64,000 nt of DNA, taken from assembly GCF_028858725.1 (NCBI RefSeq), contig NC_084771.1, positions 10,878,915-10,942,914 on the forward strand, given 5' to 3'. The stretch's first letter is position 1. Every line of letters begins with the position of its first letter. Shown here piece by piece: positions 48,501-59,149 of this stretch. Position numbers and translations under genes: made by a program. The DNA is from Colius striatus (lineage: Eukaryota > Chordata > Aves > Coliiformes > Coliidae). A model generated the notes under the pieces. The model saw nothing but the letters and a program-made list of their open reading frames with translations, had not been told where the DNA came from and made no database searches.

Positions 48501-50221
48501 AAATATATAACCCAGTGGCTGCCGAGCCGCTTCCCAGGGGCTGGGAACACCACTCGGGGCCCTTTGTTTGAGCTTGTCCTGCCGTGCTGTCCTGGGAGAT
48601 GGAGCCAGCTCCTGGGACAATGGAAAGCATTTTGTTTCTACCCTGGAGTTCAACCTGTTATTGTTTGAAACTAAAGGGCCTTGGTGGGGTTGACCCAGCC
48701 AGGTCACCTGCCTGGGACGATGTCTGTGGCTGCGCAACGTAAATCCCAACGCCTTTGTCTTGGCTCGTTAATGCCACCCCCGAGATGCCCTAAAACATCC
48801 AGAGTGCTGCTTGTAAACTGACTTTCTCTGTTTACCTGAGCCATAAAAAATTCCCCTCTCTCCTCCCTGTGGTGCAGAGTCCAGGGGCTTTTTGAGGAGC
48901 GGGCCGTGGGCTTGGTGCCCTGTCAGTGCTTTCCCATCCCATCTGCTGCGTGCACACCACCATAGATCTCACTGGGGCTGAATGTTTTCCAGTTTCCCAG
49001 CCTCAATCCACAGCTCAGGGGCTGCAGGGAGGAAAGGCCCTTCTCGGGGAGACGTGTCAGAGCAGGCCACACATGCCTGTGCACGCACGCTGCGTGGCTA
49101 CGTGCCTCCGTGCTGCTGCGGTGCGCTCGGCAATTGGCCGATGCAAAGGGTAAATATTTGAGGTCGAGGAAGTCAGCACATTCCCTGAACTCTGCCTGCT
49201 TGTTCAGGCTGTTAAGAGCGAGGGCTAATATTTGAGAGCACCGCACCCATGCGCGGCAGAGGGCCGCAGCCAGGCCTTCGGCTCTCCCACCGCCACACGC
49301 AGGCACCTGGAAGTGGGCACCGTGGGCTTTTCCAGCCCAGTTCCCAGCTGGCTGAGAGGCTGCACAGTGTTAATTGAGTTCAGTTTGAGAAGAGGTGTGT
49401 ATGGGCAGGAGGAGGGGGAGAGGACAGAGGCATTACGTCACCCAACAGGCTGTGAAGGAAACAAGGAGTTTCATGTTTTGCAGGGCAGAGAGTGTCAGAT
49501 GGTGGTTTCAGAGATGAGAGGCTTTGAGGGAGATTTATCCAGTATAGCCCCCTGCTTCCTCCTGATGCTCCCACTTGTCTGAGCAGCAACACTTCCCATA
49601 GGAATTTTTGGCTTTTTAGTTAAGAGAAAACCAAAAAGAACTCAGGATTTTTTTTTTCTTAGCCAGAAATGCTTCAAAATGCATCAGGAACTCAAACAGC
49701 ACTAGAAACCAAACTGAGGGAGGCACGTGGACAAGACCTGGCTATTGCAGCTCAGCGCTCTCACGTTCCTTCAGTGGCTGCTGACTGTGTAGCCACATCG
49801 GTGCCATAAAGCATCAGTGTGACCACAAGCCCTGTTCTGCTGTGGGACAGAAGGACAGAAGCCCTGTTCTGCCTTCCAAGGAGGATGGGCACTTCTGAGA
49901 GGCTGGGATGGGTGCTTGTGAGCCTGGGGTGGGTATTTAGGAGTCCAGGTTGGTGTTTAGGAGCCTGGGGCGGGTGCTTGGGAGCCCAGGCATGTGTGTG
50001 GCAGGGCTGTGCTCTGCCTCTGACCCGTGGCTCTTCCCTCAGGTGAGAAGCCCTACAAGTGCACGTGGGAAGGCTGCGACTGGCGCTTCGCCCGCTCGGA
50101 CGAGCTGACCCGGCACTATCGGAAGCACACGGGCGCCAAACCCTTCAAGTGCCTGGCCTGCGGCCGCTGCTTCTCCCGCTCTGACCATCTGGCTCTCCAC
50201 ATGAAGCGGCACCAGAACTAG
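27404..50221 (+). CDS. KLF5L: KLF5-like Krueppel-like transcription factor
   Basis: Exons 27404-27568, 42822-43704, 46623-46682 and 50043-50221 join in phase to a complete 428-residue protein (human KLF5 is 457). Residues 34-45 ([12 protein letters not shown]) match the KLF5 N-terminal activation segment. [17 protein letters not shown] and [15 protein letters not shown] match the KLF5 core. Sumoylation motifs lie at K133 (IKTE) and K175 (IKQE), a [12 protein letters not shown] degron-like motif at 267-278, and a PPPSY PY-motif at 290-294. Three C2H2 fingers occupy 346-368, 376-398 and 406-426, ending MKRHQN exactly as KLF5 does. The exon layout is also that of KLF5. Divergence outside the fingers is too great for KLF5 itself, and the locus (next to KLF8) differs. 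It is expected to be a nuclear GC-box activator. The start at 27404 has G at -3; an N-terminally extended form is possible. Confidence 0.92.
37068..37170 (-). mobile_element. CR1 LINE 3'-end fragment (antisense)
   Basis: It begins ATCACAGAATCCTTTCGTTT and continues GGAAAAGACCTTTAAGATC, TTCAAGTCCAACCATTAACC and ACACTGCCAGG. This is the reverse complement of a typical avian CR1 tail. Confidence 0.85.
38774..39090 (-). mobile_element. CR1 LINE 3'-end fragment (antisense)
   Basis: The reverse complement of the CR1 type seen at 9.4 and 59.6 kb. It starts ATTATAGAATGGTGGGGGTT, includes CACCCTCCCTGGGCAGCCTG, and ends at ACATCCACCCTTTAGGGAC. Confidence 0.9.
42822..43704 (+). CDS. KLF5L: KLF5L coding exon 2
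   Basis: The large 883-bp exon, encoding residues 56-349 plus one base. The acceptor is tttgctgtag and the donor CCAG|gtgagc. It begins [11 protein letters not shown] and ends [10 protein letters not shown], splitting the first zinc finger after its first cysteine as in KLF5. Between are proline/serine-rich activation sequences and both sumoylation motifs. Confidence 0.95.
44421..44612 (+). mobile_element. CR1 LINE 3'-end fragment
   Basis: A textbook avian CR1 tail: GGCACAGGCTGCCCAGAGGG, GGAGTCTCCTTCCTTGGAGG, GGACTAGATGATCTCTAAAG and a terminal CCATTCTATGATTCTATGA with two octamer repeats. Confidence 0.95.
45313..45428. repeat. 30-bp minisatellite
   Basis: About four copies of a 30-bp unit of the form CATGCCCAGCTGACACCAGT followed by GACAGGAG. 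Units alternate between CATGCCCAG and CAGGCCCAG, suggesting a 60-bp higher-order unit. Confidence 0.85.
46623..46682 (+). CDS. KLF5L: KLF5L coding exon 3 (rest of finger 1)
   Basis: A 60-bp exon encoding [20 protein letters not shown]. The acceptor is tttcctcag and the donor gtaagg. A 60-bp exon at this place is a hallmark of the KLF gene structure. Confidence 0.95.
46864..46992 (+). mobile_element. CR1 LINE 3'-end fragment
   Basis: A short sense tail: CCAAACCCACCTGGACGAGT, GAGATTGGACTGGATGAGC and a terminal CATTCTGTGATTCTGTGA. Confidence 0.85.
49901..49990. repeat. 21-bp minisatellite
   Basis: About four copies of a 21-bp unit GCCTGGGGTGGGTATTTAGG(A), ending 52 bases before the last KLF5L exon. 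The unit length is a multiple of three, so the + strand frame reads repetitively (LGWV-type). Confidence 0.8.
50043..50221 (+). CDS. KLF5L: KLF5L terminal coding exon (fingers 2 and 3)
   Basis: 179 bases encoding the GEKPYK linker, finger 2 ([16 protein letters not shown]) and finger 3 ([17 protein letters not shown]), ending MKRHQN with TAG at 50219-50221. Finger 3 has an extra cysteine (GRC) where KLF5 has NRS. Confidence 0.95.
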
Positions 50222-52412
50222 GAGCCACCTACTTTTTGCCACTTCTCCAAGAGCAGCTGAAACTCTTTGTTTTCTTTCTTGAGGGGCCTCTCCTCTCCTC
50301 ACACGTAGGAACAAACCCACGCCGTGGTCAGGCAGCGGGGCAGGAGTGGTGAACAAGCCCCCTCTGCCAGCCCCGTCCTCAGCTGTTCCTGGTTTTAAAT
50401 GAAATTGCATTCAAAAAGAGTTATTATTACAGACTGATGCCATGAAGAGGCTCCCAGCAGCACTGGGGTGATGCACCTTGCATTCCAAAGGGCTTTCTTC
50501 CAGCAAACCTGCTGTTTATCTGTCACTCGGGAGCAACTGTCTTCTGTGTCTCAAGCTCTGTGGGACATCTTCCCTTTTGGTGAGACCAAGGAGGGTTGTG
50601 ACAGGTTGGCAGCCTGACTACATGGGAGAGCTCTCGCTTCAACGTGTCCACGTGATCCTCTTGGACTGCCCCATGGCAAGGCTGTGGATCTGGCCCCCTG
50701 CCCCGTGACAAAGCCGTGGATGTGGCACCTCTGACAGGAGCACAGGCCCAGGGCTCTTTGGGTTGACAATCCCAGTCTCTGTGGGGGCGTAGAAGAAAAG
50801 GCGTGTGACAAACTCACCCGACGTGCCTCAGAGCAAGGGACAGCACAAAAGCAGGTGACAAAAGCCATCAGCTGTGTTGCGTGGAGCCCACCTCGGGGCT
50901 GCACAGCGCTGCCCTGCTCGGCCAGGTTTTTTGGTTATGTCCTTAGCATTTCTGCTTCCAAGATGAATTTTGACTTCAGATGTCCCTGGGAGGACCAGTG
51001 TGGGTCCTGAAGTTACCCAGGGGACTGCAAAAACAGCCACTGACAAAGCTCTGGTTCCCCAGAACACGCTGTAGCACGTGCCTTTCTCCAAAAAGCACCG
51101 GGCAGGCTCTGCTGCTGCCCCGAGCAGGGTCAGTCATTGCCAATCACACCAACCTTTTGCTGTTGCCATTTCATATGTTCAGACAGAAAGGGAGAGAAAA
51201 AAAAAAGGAAAAGAAATTTTTGCAACAAATTCCAATCAATCCTGCTGTTCAGATTGAAATCATGGTACTACCTCACAGGCTCAGAGCCTTGGGCTCCCCA
51301 CAGCTCTCGTCTTCTGTGGGCTGCTGCAGCACGTGGGGCACAGCAGCCACTCTTCAGACTCTAGCTGAGATTAAACTTAGGCAGAAGAACACCCAGGCCA
51401 TGCCAGTTGAAACAGCAGCTGTGCAGTAATAGGTAAATGGGGAAGAAATAATGGGCCTGGTGCCTTACAATATTGATTTCCCCCACAGCACCCTCCTCTT
51501 TTATTCTCTCCTGCTGAAAACTGCAACAAAGCTCCTGTTCGTCCTTTGCCTCAGGTAAATAGAACTGATTTCACGTGGGTGGTGTGGCATGGCAGGACAG
51601 GAGGGCAGGGAGGGTTTGGGGAGTGGTGTGGGCTTTGGGGTAGATGATGTGCCTGGGGCTGGTGAGCCCTTTCTGCAGCTCTTTGGCAAGAAACTTCCTC
51701 CTTTCTCCATGCCACCGGAGAGGTGGGAATGGAGAGGTGAAGTGAGGATTTTTCACGATGGTGAATGGGAAGGGCTTTCCAGAGCTCAGCACTGGGGTCT
51801 TTGCCTGGCTGGAGGGTTTGATGACCCCTCTTGACACCAAGTTCACTTGAGGATTGGGGTCTGGCTTGTACAGCAGCTTTGGCTGACCACGTGTGTGTGT
51901 TCTCCATGGCCTTTTCCCAGCTCTCATTGCTGCTTGTCACAGCTGATGGGTTTGATGGACCAGATGGGCTCGTTTGCCACCCTATTGACTGTGGGGTCTG
52001 GCTTCTCTTCAGAACAGAGCAGGACCCTCTCAATGCCACCACTGGGACATGGGCTGCTGCTTTCTCCCACCTCACCTTGGAGGTTGGGTTGAACCATCTG
52101 AGAGTGTGCAGTGCTATCTCCCTCTGAAGAATGGGGGCTTAGAAGCCTGGAGGCCTCGGCTGGGTGAGCCCTCCCACCTCTTTTTGGGTTTGTTTGAGAT
52201 GGAAACCTTCCCTTTTCCCCTGCCTCCCATTCCCATCTCTCCTGCTGTGCCGATGGGGCCCAAAACCTGTTCACTGAAAACCAGTACAAAGCCCAACCAG
52301 CCCACAGGCAGCTTGAAATCTGAGGGCAACTGGAAATCATTTCCTGATGATCTGGGGTTTTTTTTAACTACAGGAAGAAAGAAAAGCATCTGTTCCTCCT
52401 CACATAGCCTCT

Positions 52413-52413
52413 A

Positions 52414-52446
<33 letters not shown>
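52413..52446. repeat. (TG)n(TA)n microsatellite
   Basis: Four TG units followed by about thirteen TA units inside the KLF5L 3'UTR. Confidence 0.9.
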
Positions 52447-53091
52447 TTTTATCTGTAATTTGTTTTGTAATTTGATGGGGCAGCAGAGGAAGAAATGTCT
52501 GAGCAACCCCCCTGCCCCCAGCCCAGCAGGGCCTCCCGCTCAGCACGCAAAGCACACACATGCAAATGTGTCACTGGTGCAAAGGCAGCACACTGAAACC
52601 AAAACCCCCTGAAAGGCAGAAGGAAAAAAAACCCAGCCAGCTCTAGTTTTATGTGTGCAGAAGCAGAAGGGCCTCCAGCCTTGAGCTTCACGGCAGCTCT
52701 GGGCAGCGTTTGCTGGGGATGGAGCAGAGCCCTGCTCTGCAACGGGGACTCGGAGCCAAGAGAAGGTCTCCTGGGACTTTTGGGTGATGAGGACATTGGG
52801 AGAGGTTTCCAGGCCCTGGGAGGCTGTGGGAGCCTGGATTGTAGCAGGGGAAATGATCTAACTGTCGCTGTAAATAGGCTGAGAGCCGCGTGGTGCTTCG
52901 CGGGGGTCGCTCACTGTCCGAGATGGACACGATGTGAAAGAAAAGGAAATAATTGGGACCTGGAAAACTTGGGTGGAAGGTTTATTTTTCTGGTGATGCT
53001 TTTGTTTGTTACATACTCCCCTGTCCCCACCTCTCCCTCCCCAGAAATCCCTTACAACTATTAATCTATCTGATATTTTGTAATAAAATGT

Positions 53092-53097
53092 TATCCT
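53092..53097 (+). terminator. KLF5L: KLF5L poly(A) signal AATAAA
   Basis: A canonical hexamer in TTTTGTAATAAAATGTTATC, followed within about 20 bases by a GT-rich stretch (TCCTGTGGAGATGTG) that can serve as the downstream element. Confidence 0.75.
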
Positions 53098-53583
53098 GTG
53101 GAGATGTGATCTTGCTTCTGTTCCCTCCCACTGCAGATGCTCTTTTTGCCCCTGGTGCCTATGTGCTGATTTTACAGGCTTAAGAAAAGGGAGGGGGGGG
53201 GGAAAGCACTATTTATTAGGTTGGATTAGGAAAAGAAATGGGTATTGGAGCAGGGGACAGATCCCTGGAGCACCAGGCAATGTGATGGCTGTTTTCACAT
53301 GGCCTGAGCTGACGCCTTGCAGGAATGGGGAGCTGGTTCTCAAGCTGCTGGTGCAATACTGGGTAAAGAAAAAGGAGGAGCAGGACAGTTTGGTCTTAAT
53401 CCCCTCTGCCTTTATGACATGCACTCAGTTTTTGCCCTGTGAGGGGATGAGGGGACAGGAGGACATTCTGGGCTGGGGATCTGGTGTTTAACATCCCTGT
53501 CTGTGTCCTTTTCTGTGTGTATAGACCTGTGCTTTTCCATATGCAAACAGGAGCTCAGTGAGGGCTGCTGGGCTCGTGCATTT

Positions 53584-53616
53584 TGCATGTACACACACAC
53601 AAACAAACACACACAG
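53584..53616. repeat. CA-rich simple repeat
   Basis: GCATGTACACACACACAAAC followed by AAACACACACAG, an interrupted CA/AAAC tract. Confidence 0.8.
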
Positions 53617-53844
53617 CTCTCTAGGCTGAGCTAGACAGCTCTACAAACCATTCCTGGCAGGATCCCATCTGCTTTCTCCAGCATCCTCTTTGTGACTGCT
53701 TCCTGCAGGATGATGAGTCTTGTTCCACTGTCAACAGCTCCCCATTTCCTTTGCAAAGGTTTCACGTGTCAGCAACATTCTTCATGAAGCAAAAGAAATC
53801 TTCTGTCCCTAGTGATTAGGTTCCCTCAGCTCAAACTTTGTAGA

Positions 53845-54060
53845 ATAACAGAGTGGTTTGGGTTGGGAAGGACCTTAAATCTCATCTTGTTCCAACCCCT
53901 TGCCCTGGGCAGTGACACCTTCCACTAGCTCATTCTGCTCCAAGCCCCATCGAACCTGCCCTTAGACACTGCCAGGGATGGGGCAGCCACAGCCTCTCTG
54001 GGCAGCCTGTGCCAGGGCCTCACCACCCTCACAGGGAACAACTTCTTCCTAATACTTTGG
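53845..54060 (-). mobile_element. CR1 LINE 3'-end fragment (antisense)
   Basis: It starts AGAATAACAGAGTGGTTTGG, continues GTTGGGAAGGACCTTAAATC, CCTTGCCCTGGGCAGTGACA and ends CAGGGAACAACTTCTTCCTA. This is a reverse-complement CR1 tail of another subfamily than the 9.4-kb copy. Confidence 0.9.
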
Positions 54061-55887
54061 CAAAAGGGAGAAGAAACCTGAGGTTATTTGCTGACTTCAG
54101 CTCCTGAACTGACTCAGTTTTACCTTCCCAATTTCTTTTGCCTGCAAATAATGTCAGAAGTGGGATGAGGGGAGAGAGATGCTGTCAGGGACCTCCCTCA
54201 TCCTCATGCAGGGGGAGAGGTTTGGAAAAGAGAGGTATTTCTGCAGAAAGAGGTGTTAGTAAGAGGTAGACTGATGGCTGGAGGCTCTGGAGAGGCCTGT
54301 GGCTGAGGAAAGCCTTGTGTAGAGCTCCATGGACCCGTTACAGACTGCCTGCTGAGGACAACACTCCTTTGAATCTGTCTCCTGCTCTGCAACTACCCGT
54401 GGGCTCTTGGTTTTGATGTGTGGTCTCACGCTGGCTGGAGCCAGGACACTGTTCATGGCAAGAGACATCACGTGCCCCAACACCTGAACACCTCCCCACA
54501 CCCTCCAGCTCCCATCCAGCCTGTCCTTCAGCACACTGTGTGCTCAGGACTTTGCTCTGGCTTGTTCCTGGCGAGATCACGATAGTGAGTAACGGGGCAG
54601 ATCTGCCCTGACGTCAGGAAAGTCCAGAGAGTGGTTCTTTTATTGCATGTGAAGCTGAAGTGTGCTTCCTCGATGGAGCTGCAGTGGGGAAAACCCTGCA
54701 GAGGGCATCAGAGGAGAGAGTGGAGGGGGCTGCCATGGTTTCCTCTCCTTGGTGCCACTGCTGCAGGTGGGATGAGGATCGTCCTGTCCCAGAAAGGCTT
54801 CCTGGAGACATGGGCCACAGCTGGAAGGAGACAACTCAGGAGCCAGTGACTTTTTGGGTCACTCAAGCTAACATGCCTCTGCAGGAAAGGCCCAGTCAGG
54901 GTTCTAAACCATTCTTGTTTTGGAAAGCAGCCTGTGAAACCCACCTGCAGCTGCTCACCCATCTCCACCTCCATTGCAACAAGTGATGTGCACCGTCCCC
55001 AGTGCTGAGAGATGGGCTGGGTGTCAGCTGCTGGTGCAGCGGTGGTGAGTCCATCTTGAAGTCAGGCTGGGAGGACACAGGCCCTCTGGGCATCCACAGG
55101 AAGGGGAGAGGCAAGAGCCTGTTCAGGTCCCTTTGGCTCAGTTCCCTCCCTGAAACACAGAGGAGAAGGCAGCAACAAAGCAGAAAGATTCCCCTTCCTC
55201 CAAACAGGGAAAAATCAGAGACACAGCTCAAAGCAGAGCTGGAACATCAGGCTCATCCCTAAAGGGTCCTCAGGAGAGCAGGGCCTCATCCTGCTGAAAT
55301 CCCTTCACCCTGCAGACCCAGGCAGCCAGAGAACCCTCCTTACCCACCCCGTGACTTTCACTGCCTGCAGCCTCCCCCCCAGCTCTCAGCACTGTCTTGG
55401 CCTTGTTTGTGCTCTGGTGATGAAGCAACAGGGCTGTAAACCTCTGGTTCGATCTCATCGACTGTTCCTGTGCAGTTATGGGGCTGTTAAAGCTGCAGGA
55501 ATGCCAAGATTGTGGCTGGTCAAGGACAGGGAGGGAAGGAGGAGAAAAAACAGAAGTGAAAGCCCAGAGAAGGAGATCCTGCCTCATGGTCTTGCATGGC
55601 ACAAGCAGGAGGTGAAGGCACCAACTGGAAACCACCCAAAGATCCTCTGGTTTGTTTTCACATGGCATCCAGAGGGAAGCAATGCTGAGGCCACCCTGTT
55701 GTGTTTAGCACCCAAAAAGCAACGGGAGTCACCGTGGCAGGAGAGGCTGGTGGGCTGGCTGGAGATGTGAGGGGGGCTTGGTGATGCTCTGGTCTCCCTC
55801 AGCCCCACTGGGGTGATTTCAGAGGGAAAGGCTGGCAAACCCCACTGCAAAGGACCTGCACAGTGGCACCTGATGCCTGAGGTCTGG

Positions 55888-55943
55888 TGGGATGGCATGG
55901 CATGGCATGGGATGGGATGGGATGGGATGGGATGGGAGGGGAG
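55888..55943. repeat. Pentanucleotide repeat (GGCAT)n(GGGAT)n
   Basis: Three GGCAT units pass into about five GGGAT units and then GGGAGG. It is a simple slippage array with a one-base variant spreading through it. Confidence 0.95.
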
Positions 55944-57689
55944 GAAACACAAGCCCAGGCATCTGCCAGCCACGGCAGTGACCTTGAGGGTGCTTTTATG
56001 GTTGAACTTTATTGTCCCTTCCCTCCAAGTGACTAACCCAGCACATCTGCCTGTGACAGATAGCTGTCTCCCCAAGGTTATTCTGTTGGATGTTTTCAGG
56101 CTGTAAAGTTATCCATTGACTCAGGAAAACACAATAAAGAGAGAAAGAGCTGCTGGGTGGGTTATTCGGGTGTCTCTGCAGCTCAGCAAAGGATTGTGGT
56201 GTGGGCCACAGATGTGGCTACCAATGATGGGTATGGCAAAGCCTCTGCTGGCAATCAGGGCTGGGGTGATGCCTGGCAGCTGGGGAATGGGGCTTCAGCT
56301 CCTGTGGTGCTCCTGTCAGCCCCCACTGTCCTCTCGCCTGGAACCTGCCAGGGCTGGGAAGGGAAAGGCAAAGGCAGGCTACATTTTAGGGAGGGGGACA
56401 GAGGGGATGTGTGTGCCAGTGGCTGCTCCCAGCCCTGTGAGAATGGCCATGACAGCAGCCAGTGCTGCCCTTCAAACCCAGAACTTATCTCCTTTATCTG
56501 AGGACTATCACCCCCTCCAGTCTCCTCAGGATGCCCTACCATGCAACCAAAGCCAGGACTGAGCCATTAAAGTTAACTATTACCCAAAGTGAGTGTTTAT
56601 TTGGGGTAATACAGGCCTGGGGGAAAGTGAGGAGAGGGGGAGGAAGGCTCTTGTTTCTTTTACAAGATTAAGACCAGCCCCACAGCCTAAAGTGGTGCTT
56701 AAACAAGATAAATGCTTAAATAAGAGACTACAAACAGCTCTGCTGAGGGGTGGGATGGAGAGCCTGGGCCAGGGCTGGCTACTGACCCACAGCCAAGCCT
56801 CTGGGATGCTTCAGGGACCCCCAGACCATGGGGAGCCCTGTACTGGGGTTTTGTCCTGTGCTGGTGGGAGAAAAGGGCCCCACAAGCTTTCCCCTGGCTT
56901 TTTATCACAGGGCCATTCCTCCCCCATCTTTAGGGTTCAGAAATCCCTCATTTCCAAATGTTTTCTCCTTCCACCTGCACCCCCAGGGTTTCATCTCCTC
57001 CCAGACAGCTGCTCATCCCACTCCCTCCCCACAGCAGCCACATAGGTACCAGGCAGAAGGAGTCAGGGTAGAGAGCACCCCCATCCAGCCCCTCCCATGG
57101 GTTGTAGAGGGGCATCACCCCTCTTCAGCTCTGAGGCTGAATATCCCCAAAGCAGAGGGATCCCCAGTCCCAACCCTCAGAAAGGTCACTACCTCAGAGC
57201 ATAAGTCCTTTTTCTCTGCTCCCATGACCACTCCATTCTCTCTCTTCTTCCTCGTGTGATTTGCTGCTGTTGGGCAGGGGATCTGCTAACCAGGAAAGTG
57301 ATGATTCTCACACTGCTCAGGCCAGCTGGTTTGGGTTAAAAATGATCCCAGGTGCTCCCACTGAAACTCTAATAGGGCACAGAGCTGCTGTGGCCTTGGT
57401 GCTGTGACTGTGGGGATTGCTGAGGAGCAGGACACAGCTGGGCACCCTGCACAGCCCAAGCCCTGGGGGAGGCTTGAAGCAGGATCCCCATAAGGAACCC
57501 ACCAGAAGCTCTGGGAGGACCCTGGGAGAACTGTGAAGAGCAGGAGAGCAAGGAAAGTGTCCAAGACCTTCAGGAAGGATGGCAAAGTGTGGTGGTGGGA
57601 TGCAGTGAGTCTGAGGGTGCAAAACCAGCTGAGGGCTGCCACCTGCAGAGATGCATCCCCACAGGATGCCTGGGTGGGAGCAGCATCTT

Positions 57690-57995
57690 CAATGTGGGGA
57701 CACTGAGGGGCTGCAGCGTGGCCAGAGCTGGGCACAGAGCTGGGGAAGGGGCTGGAGCACAAGGGTGCTGGGGAGGGGCTGAGGGAATGGGGGTGTTGAG
57801 CCTGGAGAAGAGGAGGCTGAGGGCAGACAGGAGCCCTCTCTGACACTCCCTGACAGGAGGCTGCAGGGAGCTGGGGGTCAGTCTCTGCTGCCAAGTAATG
57901 AAAGACAGGACAAGAGGAATGGGCTTAGGTTGCATCAGAGGAGGTTTGGATTGGAGCTGAGGAAGAACTTTTTCCCTGAGAGAGTGACTGGGAAG
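57690..57995 (+). mobile_element. CR1 LINE fragment (internal)
   Basis: Sense CR1 words GACACTGAGGGGCTGCAGCG, GGGGGTGTTGAGCCTGGAGA, CTGACAGGAGGCTGCAGGGA and AGGTTTGGATTGGAGCTGAG. The 3' tail is missing. Confidence 0.85.
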
Positions 57996-58649
57996 CTCCA
58001 GCCTTGCTGCTGGCTCTTGCAGCCCCATGAGTGCATCCCATCAGTCCCTGGCCTCCACAGGTGCTCCTGTGTGGGAGAGATGGGGAAGAGCAAGCACATC
58101 TTTGTGCTTTTCAGTGCCAGGACTCAATGTGACCACAGCATTGGACAGTGCAACAGATCCTTTGCCCTCCTGATCCTTCCATCAGCCAGTGCATGGTCCC
58201 TCCTGGGGAGGTTTCCCACGATGTGCCCAAATGATGCTGCTCCCCGGAGTAACCCAACTGTGTGCAGGAGGGCTCACCTGAACTCTCTAATCCCATAATC
58301 CATCACCAAGGAGACCTGAGCATTACCTGGCACTGTGGGAAGCAGAGGGGCCCCAGAGTGGGATAATTGGTTCCTGACACCCCTGCCGAGTCCTGCTGCT
58401 TTTTAGCTCACCCTGATGCTCCCACTGGGCAGAGCATGGCCAGGGGAAGCACCAGAGAGTCACTGCTTTACTCTTCTCCTCCTCTGAGGAGCTGCTTCAG
58501 CAAACAGCTCCAGCACCCTCCTTGCAACCCATCCCACAGGGATTCTCCTGGCCCCATCTGCAGCATCAACTCAGCTCCACCTCAAGCACCAGGAAAATGG
58601 TAAAGGGGAAACAAACTCTGAGTTGGGGAGCATCAGAGGGCATAAAACT

Positions 58650-58772
58650 GCCAGGGAGGGTTTCCAAACCCACCTGGACACTTTCCTGTGCCCCCTGAGT
58701 GAGGGGAACCTTCTTTAGCAGGGGGTTGGGCTGGAGCAGCTCTAGAGATCCCTTTCAACTGGGATTCAGTGA
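58650..58772 (+). mobile_element. CR1 LINE 3'-end fragment
   Basis: A sense tail from GCCAGGGAGGGTTTCCAAAC to GGGATTCAGTG. The downstream octamer repeat is degenerate. It may be the displaced 3' part of the 57.7-kb fragment. Confidence 0.8.
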
Positions 58773-59149
58773 AGACATGCCAGGAGGGGATGATTCAGCC
58801 CCTTCCCACACCATTCACCTCTGAACACAGCAGGCTTCCTCCTGTGACTGCACAGGGTGCAGGGGGAGGAGGGCAGACTCACAGAGAGTTTATATGAGAA
58901 AGGATCGATCCCACCCTGCACGGGAACCTTTCCACTCCCACCACCTCCCACTGACACCACTTCAGCACTGAGAACATGCAACTCAGCACACCAGTGGTTT
59001 TTAGCACTTAGGGACAAAGGGGGCTTGCTCCTGGGGGTGGATGTCAGCCCCTTGGCTCAGGAGGAGCCAATGCACCAGCCAGCAGCTGCAGTGTGAGGAA
59101 GAGCAGGGGCAATCTGCCTCCCTCCCTCATACCCAGCCAGCCTGGGGCC

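Larger units (their letters stand above)
46683..50042 (+). other. KLF5L: KLF5L intron 3
   Basis: A 3,360-bp GT-AG intron with a CR1 tail at 46.9 kb and a 21-bp minisatellite just before the last exon. The 47.5-49.3 kb part is repeat-free and richer in candidate factor sites. Confidence 0.85.
50222..53115 (+). other. KLF5L: KLF5L 3'UTR
   Basis: About 2.9 kb from the stop to just past the AATAAA at 53092. It contains A/T-rich patches and a (TG)n(TA)n tract near 52.42 kb. No canonical poly(A) hexamer was noticed earlier in the region, so a single long UTR is the simplest reading. Confidence 0.7.

Noticed and set aside
27404-50221. The second KLF gene as KLF5 itself or as KLF4/KLF2
   Set aside because: Core motifs and the MKRHQN end exclude KLF2/4. 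Divergence from KLF5 outside the fingers and the KLF8 neighbourhood argue for a paralogue.
55435-55460. Box-B-like GGTTCGATCTC suggesting a tRNA gene
   Set aside because: No box A at the right distance and no foldable cloverleaf was seen.
56133-56138. AATAAA as a second poly(A) signal
   Set aside because: No gene ending upstream of it was recognised, and KLF5L already has a better placed signal at 53092.
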